From positions 442,001 through 506,000 of the forward strand of contig NW_024067667.1 in the NCBI RefSeq assembly GCF_009389715.1: 64,000 nt of DNA. Direction: 5' to 3'. How positions within the stretch are numbered: position 1 is the first letter of the stretch; each line of letters opens with the position of its first letter. The notes below the pieces were generated by a model. The model worked only from the letters and a program-made list of their open reading frames with translations, was not told where the DNA came from and searched no databases. The position numbers and the translations under genes were made by a program. Below are positions 48,651 to 60,837 of the stretch, one piece after another. The stretch comes from Phoenix dactylifera (taxonomy: Eukaryota > Streptophyta > Magnoliopsida > Arecales > Arecaceae).

Positions 48651-50380
48651 ATATAAAAATTCATCATAAACTGAATCATTGCAAAGCGTCATTGCAAAAT
48701 AAGAATCATGGCTGAAAAGCAACTAATCCTTGAATTATAATATTGCAGGCTATTTCTGGATATAATTCCAGCGAAAATTATCTAGTTCAGCACATGATGA
48801 GAGCTTTGGCATGATAAAAGTACAGGTACTCTACTTCAGCTTTTGGGTGATTAGAAAATTCAGGACTTGAAAAGGAAAAATGATAGACAATATAGGTAGG
48901 TCAAGCCAACTAGTTTATTTCCCAAATATGCCCATTCTCCCAAGGGTACCGGAAAAGAACTCCTTTCTTATGTCCTTCCATTTCGAAATTTGTAAAAATC
49001 ATCTTCTCTTAATATATAGCTAAGATACTTTAAAGTATCTTTCTATCTCCTGGTAAATTGACTTCGTCCTCTAGTTCTATCTTTCTATCTCGTCTGGGGT
49101 GAATTCTTGATGCTTTCAATCTCATATTTTCGTTTGCTCTCTTCGCTTGCATTCTCTTCCTGTTCTCTGTCACTTTCTCTCTTCCTGAGGAATGCTCTGT
49201 TAATCAGAGCTTCTCACTCCTCTTCTCAGCACAGAGAATGGGTTGGGGGATCTTCTGTAATTGATCTTTTGAGGCCCTGCTATTGGAGCATTGGGATCTC
49301 TATGTGCGTTGATAGTTCTAATCTCAGGGGCTTCTCCCCCCGTTTTGCACCAATCAGTAATTCTATCTGTTTCCTTCTCTCTCCCTCTCTCCGGTTTTTT
49401 TTGTTTCTGTTTTTAACCCTTTGGAGTTACAGTAGTTGTTATTTGGAGAATATGTCTTTGCGAACTTTTCTATTGATTGATGATGGATTAATTTTTATCT
49501 TGGCTTCGTTTCTGCATTTTGAAAAAAAACGAGAAATATTTATTTCATGTGTTTACAGTTTGTTGCTTGTGTTATGCTTTGTTTTCGTAACTTACCGTGG
49601 TGACATGCCAGTGTTACTGCTGTAATCATAGTGGTAAGTAGAAACGTACTAGTGTTACTACTATTGTTGGAGTAGTAACATCAAGTATAATTAATATTAT
49701 TACTATATGTTGCTAAAACAGCGGTGGCTTTATATGCTTGTCTTCTATAATTTTGGATCAAAAGAATAAAATTGTGATGATCTTTGAGTATTATGTCCTA
49801 AATAGAAATCATACGTTAATTATTACCATTGTATTTTTGAATCATGTTGTATAGATAGTTTATTGAGAAGTGAAGGTTTAATTAATAATTGAAATACATA
49901 TAGGTTATTCTATAAATTTTGTCCCCTTTTTTTTTGTCTGGGCAGTCGCCTAATCGCTTGTATTGCCTAGGCTATAGGATGGTCCATCGCCTAGGTTTGC
50001 CGAGGCTTTTTGACAAATACGGATAGTTCTTACTTGGTGCTTTCCGAATTCAAAAGCTATTTTAAAATGCAGATAACATTATCAGCATTCTCGTTATGTG
50101 GTTGGATGGTTGCTTGTTCTGTAGGTTCATTGGCACTTAGTGCTTGAATTAGGAAGGGTTGTATGACTTATGCTTGGTTATCATAGGGGTTCGAGTTAAG
50201 TTTCATGTAATTGGTTAATGGATCACCTAGTTGCCTGAGAGCTGCAACCATGATCTTTCAACTTTTTTCCAACTATCCAGGGTTGAATTTATAGAACATA
50301 TACTTGCAGGATAAGATTGGATTTTTTTTTGCTTGTGTAAAAGACCTGTAAATTTCTCATGGAATCGTTCTACCATTCAT
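48650..50380. other. Intergenic DNA, no gene seen
   Basis: AT-rich sequence. A 172-codon frame at 49107-49625 is dominated by low-complexity Ser/Leu/Phe and is not supported as a gene. Confidence 0.45.
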
Positions 50381-50382
50381 AC

Positions 50383-50540
50383 ATGGCTCAGGCTTTCGAT
50401 AAGCAGGTCCAGATCGTTCAAAGAAGGAGACATGGTGCCTATGATCCGAAGACCTATTGTCGTCGCTCGACGCTCGCATGGAAAATGGGATCCTAAGTGG
50501 AATTTCTTTTATGGAAGCATGAAAATGAAATCTATGACCC
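50383..50540 (+). pseudogene. Fragment of a Ty3/gypsy polyprotein C-terminus
   Basis: Translation shows MAQAFDKQV in one frame followed, one frame over, by RSFKEGDMVPMIRRPIVVARRSHGKWDPKW. This is the pattern found after the integrase core of plant gypsy polyproteins (KxGDLVLxxRRPI...GKFxPKWxGP). A frameshift separates the halves and nothing else of the polyprotein is nearby. Confidence 0.6.
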
Positions 50541-50544
50541 ATCT

Positions 50545-52280
50545 CTCTCTTATTTGCCACTGGTCTTGGACTGTTATATATCAGCTTATAATGTGGTCTA
50601 AATTTTGCTTGTTCTGGCTCTCATTAAGATCAGTAGATATTGTAAAATTATATTACTTGGTTTTGACCTTCTAAAGGCTTCGACTTTTTTTTTTTGTTTT
50701 TTAAATAATTCATAGCATTGGTAAAGCGTAATGTCTAGAGTTGTCATTATAGCAAATCTGCTCTCTTAAGAGCATGCTGCCTGGGTTTGTATTCAAGATT
50801 GCAATACTTGGCATATTCAATTGAAGGTGTTGCAAAGTATACATAATTATATATGGATGAAATTATAGTTTATCATTTTTGAAGCTTGGTCTTTTCTTGA
50901 ATTTATCAGATGCATATGTGTGCCCAATGTGATTTTGGAAATGTAAAATGCCCATCTATATCAGAAAGTATCCAATTCCTGATCTATAGAGAAAGCAACG
51001 GATGCTGGAATTACAATTAATAAAATGCATAAGTGGTTCTTCCTCCTTTATTCTCATTCATTAAGATAAAGTTAAACCTAAAATTTACTATTTTTTTATC
51101 ATATATCATTGAGTTAAATAAGTTTCCCTAAACTTGATTGTTCAGATGGATATAACCTGATTTTTTTTTGTTAGTTATGCAAAAGATCTAAATATCTCTG
51201 TATGAGATGCAATCCGAAACCACCTGATTTTGCTTTATGTTGACCTTGAAATGCCGATGACATCAATGTGTTTGCAGTCTTTTTCAGCCTGCTTGTTTTA
51301 GTTCTAATGTACAAATCTTTTGGTAATGTGTAGGAAAATAATAGATTGCATGATCATCAGTAACAGCTTTTTTAATTCAATTTGCTGTCACATTACATGT
51401 AAAATCTTAGGCTGCTGAAAAGTTGATACTGCACATACAGGTTACAGGTATTAGTGAAAAAACTGCCAGCAGCTTTTTGGGCACCTGAGAGTCAAGAAAT
51501 TGCATAGAAAGCACCAGCAGCTTTGGAGCACAAGCTTGCAAAAGGAGATTTTTGGAGCAAGAACTTGCTGAAGAAGAAATTTAAGGTTTAACACCCATTT
51601 ATAATTTACTATGATTAAATCTTGATGCTGCATGTATTTACTTATTGATGCAAAGCTAGTTTATATATGAAAACTTAACACTCTTTTTTGAGTGAGAGAA
51701 AGCACAATATGAACAAACAAGAAAGAAAAAAGAAACAAAAAGAAGGGAACATAATCCCACTTTAGTTCTCTTACAGCTGATGAACTTTTAACAAGCTGCA
51801 TAACGTTGCATGCTTGTCAGATAGCATTACTTAGTTAAGTGAAACACATTGAGATTTGATGCATACATAGGCACACACGTTATACATGTGGATGTGAGTG
51901 CACATGCACATATATACTTGTTCTTGTTTTAATTTTTTAGTTTGTATGGTGATGTCATTTATTTCCATCATCTTACCATGAAGAAGAAAAGGTTTTATAT
52001 ACTCGAGACCATTACAAATTACAAGTTCTTGTTTACACTTTGTTGTTATGTACTATTATATGTGAAAATCCTCGACTTGCTTGTCTGATTAATTTTTTAT
52101 TACACATTTGTTAGCTTTGTCTGATCTTGGTAACCATGTGCCTGATAAGCTCTAATTTGGATGTCCTTGTTAGGGAGAGGAATTAAAGGACGAATGTCAT
52201 AGACCTAAAACAATAATGAACCACTTGGTTGTTCAGTTCTGACAGCATATGATTTAGTCCTGTCTTGGATTTTCAAATTT
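50545..52280. other. Unassigned DNA 5' of the CACTA coding remnant
   Basis: AT-rich sequence. The missing transposase exons of the CACTA element would be expected here but were not recognised, and no CACTACAA-type 5' terminus was found. Confidence 0.45.
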
Positions 52281-52284
52281 TCAG

Positions 52285-52710
52285 ACAATCTGCAAATTTT
52301 CAAATTATTATGGTGCTCTAACAGATATTTATGAGTTGGATTATTATGGAAAGTTTAAGGTAGTATTATTTCGATGTGATTGGGTGGATATAAACTCACC
52401 TAGAGGTTTGAGGCAAGACATAAATGGATTCACACTTGTAAATTTTTCAAGGTTGATACATACAGGTGTGCTATTGAAAGATGATCCATTTGTTTTTTCA
52501 TCTCAAGCTCGACAAGTATTTTTTGTGCAAGACTCAAAAGATAAAAATTGGTCTCTTGTTATTAAGACGAAACCTAGGGACTTGTATGATATGGGAAAAA
52601 GGTTGCAAAAGGAGGACGATGATACTTATACTCAGTGTATGCCTTATAATATTGTGCCAACTGATGAAGTAAATGCGCCAAGGAGTTTGATTAGGATGGA
52701 TGTTGAATGA
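52285..52710 (+). pseudogene. CACTA transposase (TNP2-type) last exon, DUF4216 domain
   Basis: Begins after a TTTTCAG acceptor and reads through NYYGALTDIYELDYYGKFKVV, LFRCDWVD, GFTLVNFSRLIHTG, DDPFVFSSQARQVFFVQD and VIKTKPRDLYDMG to a stop at 52710, which is DUF4216, the C-terminal domain of plant CACTA transposases. The catalytic transposase (Transposase_21) and DUF4218 parts, normally encoded just upstream, are not present. The remaining exon itself is open and undamaged. Confidence 0.85.
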
Positions 52711-52845
52711 GAATGTAGTTTCATAATGGTAAGTAAAATTTATCATTTAACCAAGTATTATATTCTCTTTTATTAGCCCTTTATTTAGTATAAATTTATT
52801 ATTTAACCAAATATTGATTCTTTTTTGTGCATTCTAGGTAACAAT

Positions 52846-54684
52846 ATGCCTCGAGGGAGACGATTTAGAGATGTGGAGTTCCAGCATTCTCAAGTGGGAT
52901 CTACTTCTGAGCAGTCCCTGCAGTCCCAGCAGCCATGTGAGCACCAGCAGCACGAGTCAGGATCTCAGCACGAGCCTCCTGCTGATTGTCCGGAGGATGA
53001 GCTCCGGATCCAGGGTAATTCGATTTAAAGTTCATATTTTATGTTCATATTTGTCTTCAACTTTTTAAGACTTTTTAATTTTAATAGATGGACAAGAGAC
53101 GGTGAGGAGGAGACGGGGACCCACTCAAGTAAAGGATGTGTGGAAGCTTCCTCCGGGTGAGAAGATCATCATCCGATGCAACGAATTGGGGCAGCCCATC
53201 AATAGAGCTGGAAGTCTACTATCAAGCTTTTTAGGATCGGTTGCACGCAAGGGTCAGCTGTGTCCACTCAACTATACGAAGTGGAATGACATGCTTCCTT
53301 CGTATAAGGTTGAGCTTCTTAAACTTATAGAGGTAATGAATTGAATTTATTCTTTTTTAATTCGACACCTTCTGTATGTTAATTTGCTTTGTACCATAAT
53401 TTTATTTTAGAGGTTTAATATTATTATAACATTCTGTAACTTGTTGTAGGGTAAGTTTGTACTCCCTCCAGAGAGCCATGATTGGGTGCTAAAGTCCCTC
53501 AACCGCAAATGGAAAGAATATAAAGCAAAATTGAAGACGGACTTCAAGCGCGAGGGTATGACAGAGGAGGAGGTTGCTCGTGTGACTCCTCCTGATGTAT
53601 ACCCTCAGCAGTGGAGGGAGCTTGTTCACTACTGGTTTTCTGAAAGAGGACAGGTCACGTATATTGTTTCAATATCTTCTATTATCTTTATTACTAATAT
53701 AGATTGCAAATATATACATTGAATAATATTATACTGTGTGCTTTTATTTTGGCAGACATATTCTAATATTGGTAGAGCTGCACGAGCATCTCAAACAGTT
53801 CCTCATACTTCAGGCTCGAAGAGTTATGCGAGACGTAGAAATGAATTCGTAAGTTTGTTTGAAACTATTTGAAACTCTACTAACATATAGCACGTATCAT
53901 GATATATAGTTTGGCAATATACTTTCCGTATGTGTAGATAGTAGAGCATGGAAGGGAGCCTGGTGAGGTAGAGTTTTATAAGATGACCCACACTCACCGA
54001 GATGGCAGCTTTGTCCAGGACGAGTCGAGAGATATAGTTGTATGTATTCATTTTTTATTTGATCATAATTATTTTATTAATTTTACTTCCTTTAAATTAT
54101 TAATGTGACTGTTTATTTTTTTGAGAGAGATATAGGAAAGAGCTACAAATCTCATTTCAGAGCGCGTCGGGGAGTCATCATCATCCGACGCAGCCAGTCG
54201 CGTCGAGGCTCAGGTCTATGCAGAATTGATGGGCCCAAAACGTTATGGACGCGTGAGGGGTTACGGTATCGGAGTTACCCCCACTCAGCTGTCTGCAGTG
54301 AGCCGATATACCCAAGATGCCAGACAAGGTACTAGCACTGCAGAGGTTTGTAGTTTGAAGACAGAGATGGCACAGTTAAAGCAGTCATATGAGACAAGGA
54401 TAGAGGAGATGAGGCAGAGTCATATGACTGATATGGCGGAGTTGAAGCAGAGCCAAGAGTTGAAGATACAATCTTTGCAAGATCAGCTTGACCATATTTC
54501 ATCTTTTTTGCAAAGACTTGCTCCTCCGGTACATAAATAAATATATTTGAATATTTTATATAATTATAATGTATTCTTGTATGAGCGTGATGACTTTCAT
54601 ATTTTTAGTTTCTAAAGTATTTTTTTCTTGTAGGTTGCTGATACTTCATCTACTCGTAGAGATGATGATGCCGTCGACTCTTGA
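52846..54684 (+). CDS. CACTA element second protein (Transposase_24/Ptta En-Spm type), seven exons
   Basis: Exons: 52846-53014, 53088-53332, 53450-53653, 53756-53848, 53938-54039, 54136-54528, 54634-54684. Every intron has GT/AG borders and the joined frame is open for 418 codons, which strongly supports the model. The N-terminus is Gln/Ser/His-rich. The central part (VKDVWKLPPGEKIIIRCNEL, NRKWKEYKAKLKTDFKREGM) matches the Ptta/En-Spm family. The C-terminus is a coiled coil (LKTEMAQLKQSYETRIEEMR...) ending TRRDDDAVDS. In En/Spm elements the second protein binds subterminal repeats and assists transposition; whether this family does the same is inference. It starts 135 bp after the transposase stop, the usual order. 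The absence of stops or frameshifts suggests a fairly young insertion. Confidence 0.82.
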
Positions 54685-55253
54685 TACATCGTAGATGAAT
54701 GTTTTTAGATTGTTTTAAATTTTTTTTTTTTGATACTTACCTCAATTTCCAAAATACGATTATGCCAGAACTTTGATAAGTATAGATCTTGAAAAGGACT
54801 TTAATTAGTATGTTCTATGTTGACTTGACAGGAACATGGTTTCCAAAATCTTACTTCACCAGTTCCTAGTGTGGTTGAATGAGTTCAGTTTGGCAAGTGA
54901 AGGAGAAAACGAGGGATCCATTCAATCATTTTTTTTTCTTTAAAAAAAAAGAAAAAAAAACAAAGATGAGTGTTTCTTATGGGAATAACTTTGAGGTGCC
55001 GTCCCTATTCCGGGTTTTGTGAATGTATACTTTTTCTCCAGATTTTTGGTTCTCTGCCATAACATGGTATGACTTTTAACAATGTGCGGTGAAATTCTTA
55101 CAAATTCTAGCTTTTAAAGGTTATGTTTTCCTCTTTGGAGTTTCGTTAATTTTCGGCCATTGCAGCAATTTCAATGAATATTTTTTTATTCTTTTTCCTC
55201 CCTTCTGGGATCTGTGCATGTCAGACTGATTCATTTTTTTTTTTCCAAAGCAG

Positions 55254-55748
55254 AGCTTTCTATATCAGTTGTGCAAAGGAGTTGCCAATTGTCATAGCCA
55301 TGGTGTGCTTCACAGGTTGTATTCTCATCTCGATTCGGTTTCCAAATATGTCAAGCAGGAATTATCTGCTATATGATGTTATACCATGAAAATAGGGATT
55401 TGAAACCTCAAAATCTTTTGGTTGACAAAGAGAAAGGCATCTTGAAGATTGCTGATCTTGGGCTAGGAAGAACCTTTACCATCCCTCTTAAGAGCTACAC
55501 CCACGAGGTCTTGCATTATCAGCCTTTATAACTTTTTCTTATCAAGAAATCAACTTCAACCTAGTTTTGATATTTTTCTTAGCTGCGTTGGCTGACTATG
55601 ATACATTTGTTTACTTATGCTTGTTAGTTGGTCTCTGCTGAATTAGATTCTTTTTTGTTTGTAGATTGTCACACTTTGGTATAGAGCTCCTGAGGTTCTG
55701 CTGGGAACCACACACTACTCAACTGGAGTTGATATGTGGTCAGTTGGA
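55254..55748 (+). pseudogene. Captured fragment of a plant B-type cyclin-dependent kinase gene (CDKB1-like)
   Basis: Three exons with preserved introns. 55254-55315 encodes SFLYQLCKGVANCHSHGVLH plus the first two bases of Arg. 55396-55507 encodes DLKPQNLLVDKEKGILKIADLGLGR...SYTHE, and 55665-55748 encodes [28 protein letters not shown]. These are kinase subdomains VI to IX, including the catalytic HRDLKPQN loop and the DLG form of the Mg-binding motif. Splice sites at all borders are intact, so the capture was of genomic DNA, not of a spliced RNA. The N-lobe, the rest of the C-lobe and a promoter are missing. The fragment ends abruptly where kinesin sequence begins. Confidence 0.9.
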
Positions 55749-55759
55749 TGAATATTTGG

Positions 55760-55914
55760 ATGAATATGTGGTCAACATCTCCCCGAAATCATCGTCTGTC
55801 GGGGAGTCAATTTGCTCTCTTCGTTTTGCTGCAAGGGTTAATTCATGTGAGATTGGGATTCCCCGTCGCCAGACCTAGATGCGTCCTTCAGACTCGCGCT
55901 TGAGCTATGGTTAA
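55760..55914 (+). pseudogene. Captured 3' end of a kinesin-14 (ATK-like) gene
   Basis: Encodes the end of a kinesin motor domain, [20 protein letters not shown] then [16 protein letters not shown], and after an in-frame TAG at 55876-55878 the C-terminal MRPSDSRLSYG followed by TAA (55912-55914). C-terminal-motor kinesins of the ATK type end in just this way. It lies one reading frame off from the preceding kinase exon, so no fusion protein is made across the join. The following 150-odd bases may be its 3' UTR. Confidence 0.85.
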
Positions 55915-56377
55915 GCAACCTGGCAACTACTGTGCATCCTCTTGCTCCATATGATTACCCGTTGCTGCAGCCGTTATGGCATATTTAATGACTATTAGGC
56001 TTCTAACATTGTCTGTCTGTAACCAATACCAAGGAAATGAAATCAATGTTGTGTTGTTGTTGAATTTGTAGAGGGAAGGCATTATGTTGATTGTGGTAAT
56101 ATTCGTATCAAAATTCCTTCTCACTGACGTTATCTCTCTTATAATTGAATCAAATTTTTACATGAACGATTCCAAAATCAATTCAGCTGGAATGGATGAA
56201 CAGCTTTTCTTTTCTTTCCTTGCAGTCTTTGATCTCCAATGCAGCTATATGGAACTTAAAAAATGGGCATTTATGAACTAATGTATACAGGTTCTGAAAA
56301 AGAAGCCAAAGAAGGGCTCAAAGAATTTTGTATACAGGTTTAACATTTGTTTCTACGAAATTGTAAAAAAAAAAAAT

Positions 56378-56790
56378 GCTATTGCCGACGCTTAAAAGCG
56401 TCGGCAATAACTCTCCCGGCACAGGTATACCGAAGCACAAAAGCATCGGTAATACAAGAACTACCGACGCTTAAAAGCGTCGGTAATAGACCGACGCATA
56501 AAAGCGTCGGAAATAACTCTCCCGGCACAGGTACACCGAAGCACAGAAACATCGGTAATACAAGAACTACCGACGCTTAAAAGCGTTGGTAATAGACCGA
56601 CGCATAAAAGCGTCGGAAACATTGCCTTTGCCGACGCGTTTAAAAGCGTCGGGTTATCTGCCGACGCTGACGACACGTGTCGGAACGAAAAACTTCCACG
56701 CCCACCTGCCCGACGATTTCGTCACGCTTTTGGTCGCGTGGGGAGGAAAATTTCCGACGCGTATAAGCGTCGGTAAAAGCTCTGCAAAGC
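56378..56790. repeat. CACTA subterminal palindromic repeats
   Basis: At least eight units built on CCGACGCTTAAAAGCGTCGG or close variants, in direct and inverted orientation, spaced 20-60 bp. Two larger blocks (about 56400-56500 and 56508-56625) are near-identical. Such repeats are the binding sites for element-encoded proteins in En/Spm. Confidence 0.9.
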
Positions 56791-56803
56791 GCCGGGAAAA
56801 ACT

Positions 56804-56818
56804 GCTTCTTTTGTAGTG
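56804..56818 (-). repeat. CACTA 3' terminal inverted repeat
   Basis: Reads CACTACAAAAGAAGC on the minus strand from 56818 inward. The following bases TTT (56819-56821) would be one half of a 3-bp target-site duplication. Confidence 0.85.
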
Positions 56819-56824
56819 TTTTCA

Positions 56825-58244
56825 CTCTTCTTCCTAGAATCATATCAGATCAACAAAGTGGATTTGTCGCTGGAGACAATGTTGGCGATCCATTCCGCCT
56901 ATTTTTCTTCGCGGATTCAGTCTCCCGCATTGAATTTCAACTTCGTGGTCTCGCCAATAATTCTTTCTTCCAGCTTAATCCTCTTCCTCCGAGGTTTCTT
57001 AACCTTCGGAGTTAAGAAGTTCTTGCAATAAGCATATCATGAAAAATGTCCTAGAAGTTCTCAAAGCACTCTCACAACATTGTTTAAAATGTTGTCAATT
57101 TGTTGGTTTTAGGTGGAAGCTTAAACAAAATTACAGCTATTAAGAGTCCTAATTAGATTTTCTATGGGATTGACCATATTATAATTAATTATGAGCCATT
57201 AAAGTTAGTTTCTAGAGTCTCTAGGTCATGAGATCCAACGAAGTATAGCTAATTGTTGAGTGGAGCATAAAACCAGTTGTTATATCTGTTCTTCTTTTGA
57301 AACCTCTACTGTAGAAGGTACTACTTGTTGGGTTATTAATTATACTTGAGACTCGTGTTCAAATTCTGCTTGACATCAAAGATAGTTAGGAAAGGCTGAC
57401 CTATTTGCATGTACATGGCACAAATGTTTTCCTTTCCTTGCTTTATTTTTAATTTTTTTCCTCTCATTCAGGGAAGGAGAGGGGGGCTGTAAAGCTTGAA
57501 TCGTTCCACATATAATATTAAATATTAAATATATCAACAATTATATGTTTCAGTATGAAGCTATATTTTGTGGTCTTAATTCCAAGGGCCAATGAGAGCA
57601 AACTAGTAACCGCTGTTTAAAATACTACACGCTGAGGAAGCCGACAACACTGCACACCTCGACGTGGACGCAGCATAGAATCCAACTTCCGTCTCCATTC
57701 CATGCAGCACTGCCCCAAGAACCGAAGCTACAAGCGTTTCCATCCCATGCAAGTTAAAACCCTTCCTAGGTTTTGTATCAAATAAGCCTCGATCTGCCAC
57801 TTGGTATCTCTGTACTGTTGCATGTAAGGCATGGCCTAAACTGGACACTGATAGGACCACACAAGACCACAGAGAAAAAGAGAGAGAGAGAGAGAGAGAG
57901 GTGTTCTCAGAATATAAAAAGAGTTCAAAAGAAATAAACAAAGGGATAGCTTTGAATGGTGGACTAAAGGGTGAAGGAGATTTAATGCCTCAACCAGCCT
58001 GACCTGAGATTCTCTGGTGGTGATGGTGGTGCTGGAGGAGGAGATGGTGGCGTGGCAGAGGCGTGTAAGCAGGCATTTGGTCAGCGCGCCTGTGTCAGGG
58101 GACGGCCTAGCCTCCAAGTTTTCAGCTCTAGTGTTGCGTAGAGTCTCAGAGATGAGAGAAGCAGAAGCGAAGAAAAAGGTCATGGGAGCAACAGTAAAAG
58201 CAGTTGCTTTTCCACCGTTCTGTGCCACCGGAGGGCATTCAGAT

Positions 58245-58276
<32 letters not shown>

Positions 58277-60830
58277 ATCTCTTTCTCTGCGTAAAGTCTA
58301 AACAGTCTTTTATCTGAGCCCGTGACAATGGTGCAGGTATGTTAATATCTCCGGATCATTTCGCGTGCATGCAATGCAGGGAAGTACAGTACTTTGGAGC
58401 TTCATTTTGACCGTCCATCTGCTACTGGGTTCTCTTCACTCTGCTGCTAATTATATTAAAGATATCATCAGATTGTGTCATGTAGCAGTACTGTGGAGGG
58501 ATGATTGGATGTCAATGGAGAAGAATGCATGGCCTTGATGTGGCCGAAAGGAAGCTCGAAGTAGTTGGAGCTGGGTCATGGCTTTGCTTTGTGGTGAAGA
58601 GTAATTACCAGGGTTGGGCTGGACCAGTTTTATATGTGGTTTCAGAACTCAGGCCTGGACTGAATATAACCTCGGTAGTTGACAATTGACACCCCTAATA
58701 TATCAAGCTATTCATTATTCAATACCAAAGTTTGAGAAAATGGCCATTAATTGTAATGGTTTCAAAGTCCTCTCTCATGTTTCATATAGACAGAATAGTA
58801 GTTGCATTTTGAACGTTACATATACAAGCTTTTATATAATATGTATTGACCATTTTTTAACAGTATCCATGTTTTATATAATATGCCAGATGGAAGAAAT
58901 TTTTTCTTGTTCAGTGATTGATATTGTGTTTTGTTATTATCCATTATTTTTTTCTCATATGAACAGCTAATAATCATGATTATTTTAATAGCTATTATTA
59001 ATTCTACGTCCGCCCAAATTGGAACAAGCCTTTGTGGCTTTCATGGCAGGATACCATAGGTCTTGACCAAGGACACTTGACCAAAGAGACCGAGCATCCC
59101 ACCGTATAAAAAGAATAAAAATGGGATCTCCTAGCCAAGTACACAGTTCTTTTTTTGAGGGTTAATGGAGGAAGTAAGGCACCTCCTCCTATTTTATTGC
59201 AACATAAATTAAATAGAAGAATGACGTAGATTACAAAAGGTGGGGGACCAGATCTTGGAGAGACAGAAATTAAGTAGGCAACTTAAGAAAATGAGGATCA
59301 TTAGCTCATGCATTAATAATATATTGGCTTACAATTAAGCTAGATCCCAAGTGAGGCTCGAAATAGAGAGGATCAAACTTGTATTGACCATGGATAGGTT
59401 CGGTGCTTCGTACCAAGGATCGTGCTGATAAAGGGTATTGATGGGTATGTATAAATATGTTCAAACATTTCTCCTCATTGGTGCAACATCTTTTGACCTA
59501 TGCACTTTGGTTTTAGATTTTTATCTTTTCTTATCTCAATATTATGTTTTTGTAAGAAATAATATTCATGTAGTGATATAAAAACCTTATATACTTTTGC
59601 ACATGCTGAAGTTAGAAAAATACATATTTATTACTTATGTGCAGTCTAAAATACATTGAAGGCATAGATGTTTAGATTAGCCAAATACAGAGTTCGATAT
59701 GGAATCAATCAAGTTAGGAGCCTTTTAAGAGGATCGATAGCTCCGTGAGGTTAGGAGATCATCTAACAGCCATTACAAAACTTAACCATGCAAACACAGG
59801 AGAGAGAACTTAATTTTAATCTGAATGGAACTTGGCTAATAAAGATAGGACTGCCTGTTTAGAGTAATAATCTAGCATTATATCTCCATTGTCTTCAGTC
59901 CCATTAGGACGCAAAAGAACATATTGGCCAATATGAACTTTTAGGTCGATGATAACACCTACTTCCACCAAAACTGTTGGGGTTTACCGAGCAACAACTA
60001 TTAGCAATAAAGAACAAAACTTACAAACTTATACAATTAGCATCCCTAAACACAATAGCTCAAAAAGATTGTGTAAGTGTGAAATTAAAGTATCAAAAAG
60101 ACAATGTGGTTCCTTGCCAGCAACACAACGGCCTCACGATTGGCACCAGTTCTTGTGGAGTTTCCTCCCTCCTTTTCTATCAATGATACAGAAAAAGGAG
60201 GATCAAATATTATATATGGGGGCCCTTCATCCCGTGTTCTTTGTGGGGTTATTGCAGGTTTGGAGGTCAAAAATAAAAAAAAATTCTGCAGCAAATTTCA
60301 GGTTTGTACTAAGGCAACTTCTGAACCGGGAAAAAAAAAAAAGAAATGTAACATAGTAGATATAGCACGGTTCGCTATAACAAGCACAGAATAGTAGATA
60401 TGTGGTTCATTATTTGACGGATCTTATGTATGGCTGAACAAGATCTAGATTAAGTTTTGCTTATTTGCATTATTAAGGTAGCCTAGGACTCTTATATCAG
60501 ATCTCTGTAATGCAAAACATTTATCTTTTCATGCAGATGCACACACACACACACACACACATATTAATTAGTTTATTAGCGAATACACAAATATAAATTG
60601 TTTAGCTTCCAGTCATATTAGCATATACCTTGTGATTGCTGCATGAGAACATAAAACAACTGAAATTTTGTATTGCATGAGCTTGAATACTTCATGAGTT
60701 TCTGTGACTAGGACACCAGACACATCTTCAGTATACAAGAATCATAGATAACAATAAAAAAGATCTTTATTCCCTTGGAATTCAAAAAAAGAAAAACAAG
60801 AAGAAAAACAGCAATGAAAGTATGATGAGA
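56825..60830. other. Intergenic DNA, no gene confidently seen
   Basis: Mostly AT-rich. Microsatellites: GA at 57877-57900, CT at 58246-58275, CA at 60539-60560. The GC-richer part between 57600 and 58280 has overlapping frames on both strands but no convincing start codon or domain. Confidence 0.5.
58246..58275. repeat. (CT)n microsatellite
   Basis: About 15 CT units. Confidence 0.95.
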
Positions 60831-60837
60831 TCTAGTC

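Larger units (their letters stand above)
52285..56818 (+). mobile_element. CACTA (En/Spm) transposon, 5'-truncated, carrying captured gene fragments
   Basis: The element ends in GCTTCTTTTGTAGTG (to 56818), whose reverse complement starts CACTACAAAAG, the diagnostic CACTA terminus. About 400 bp of palindromic subterminal repeats precede it. Upstream are the last transposase exon (DUF4216) and an apparently intact second element gene. Between that gene and the 3' repeats lie pieces of two host genes, a CDKB1 kinase and a kinesin-14. The 5' terminus and most of the transposase were not found, so the true 5' border is unknown and this copy could move only if supplied with transposase and a second terminus. 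Confidence 0.88.

Noticed and set aside
49107-49625. 172-codon plus-strand frame
   Set aside because: Low-complexity Leu/Ser/Phe translation of C/T-rich DNA; no domain.
55666-55878. A kinase-kinesin fusion protein
   Set aside because: The open frame there reads the kinesin correctly but the kinase exon in the wrong frame, so no functional fusion is encoded.
57603-58228. Possible small gene on the minus strand between two GA/CT microsatellites
   Set aside because: The longest frame starts at GTG, not ATG, has no recognisable domain, and its C-terminal half is low-complexity SLSLSL from the microsatellite.
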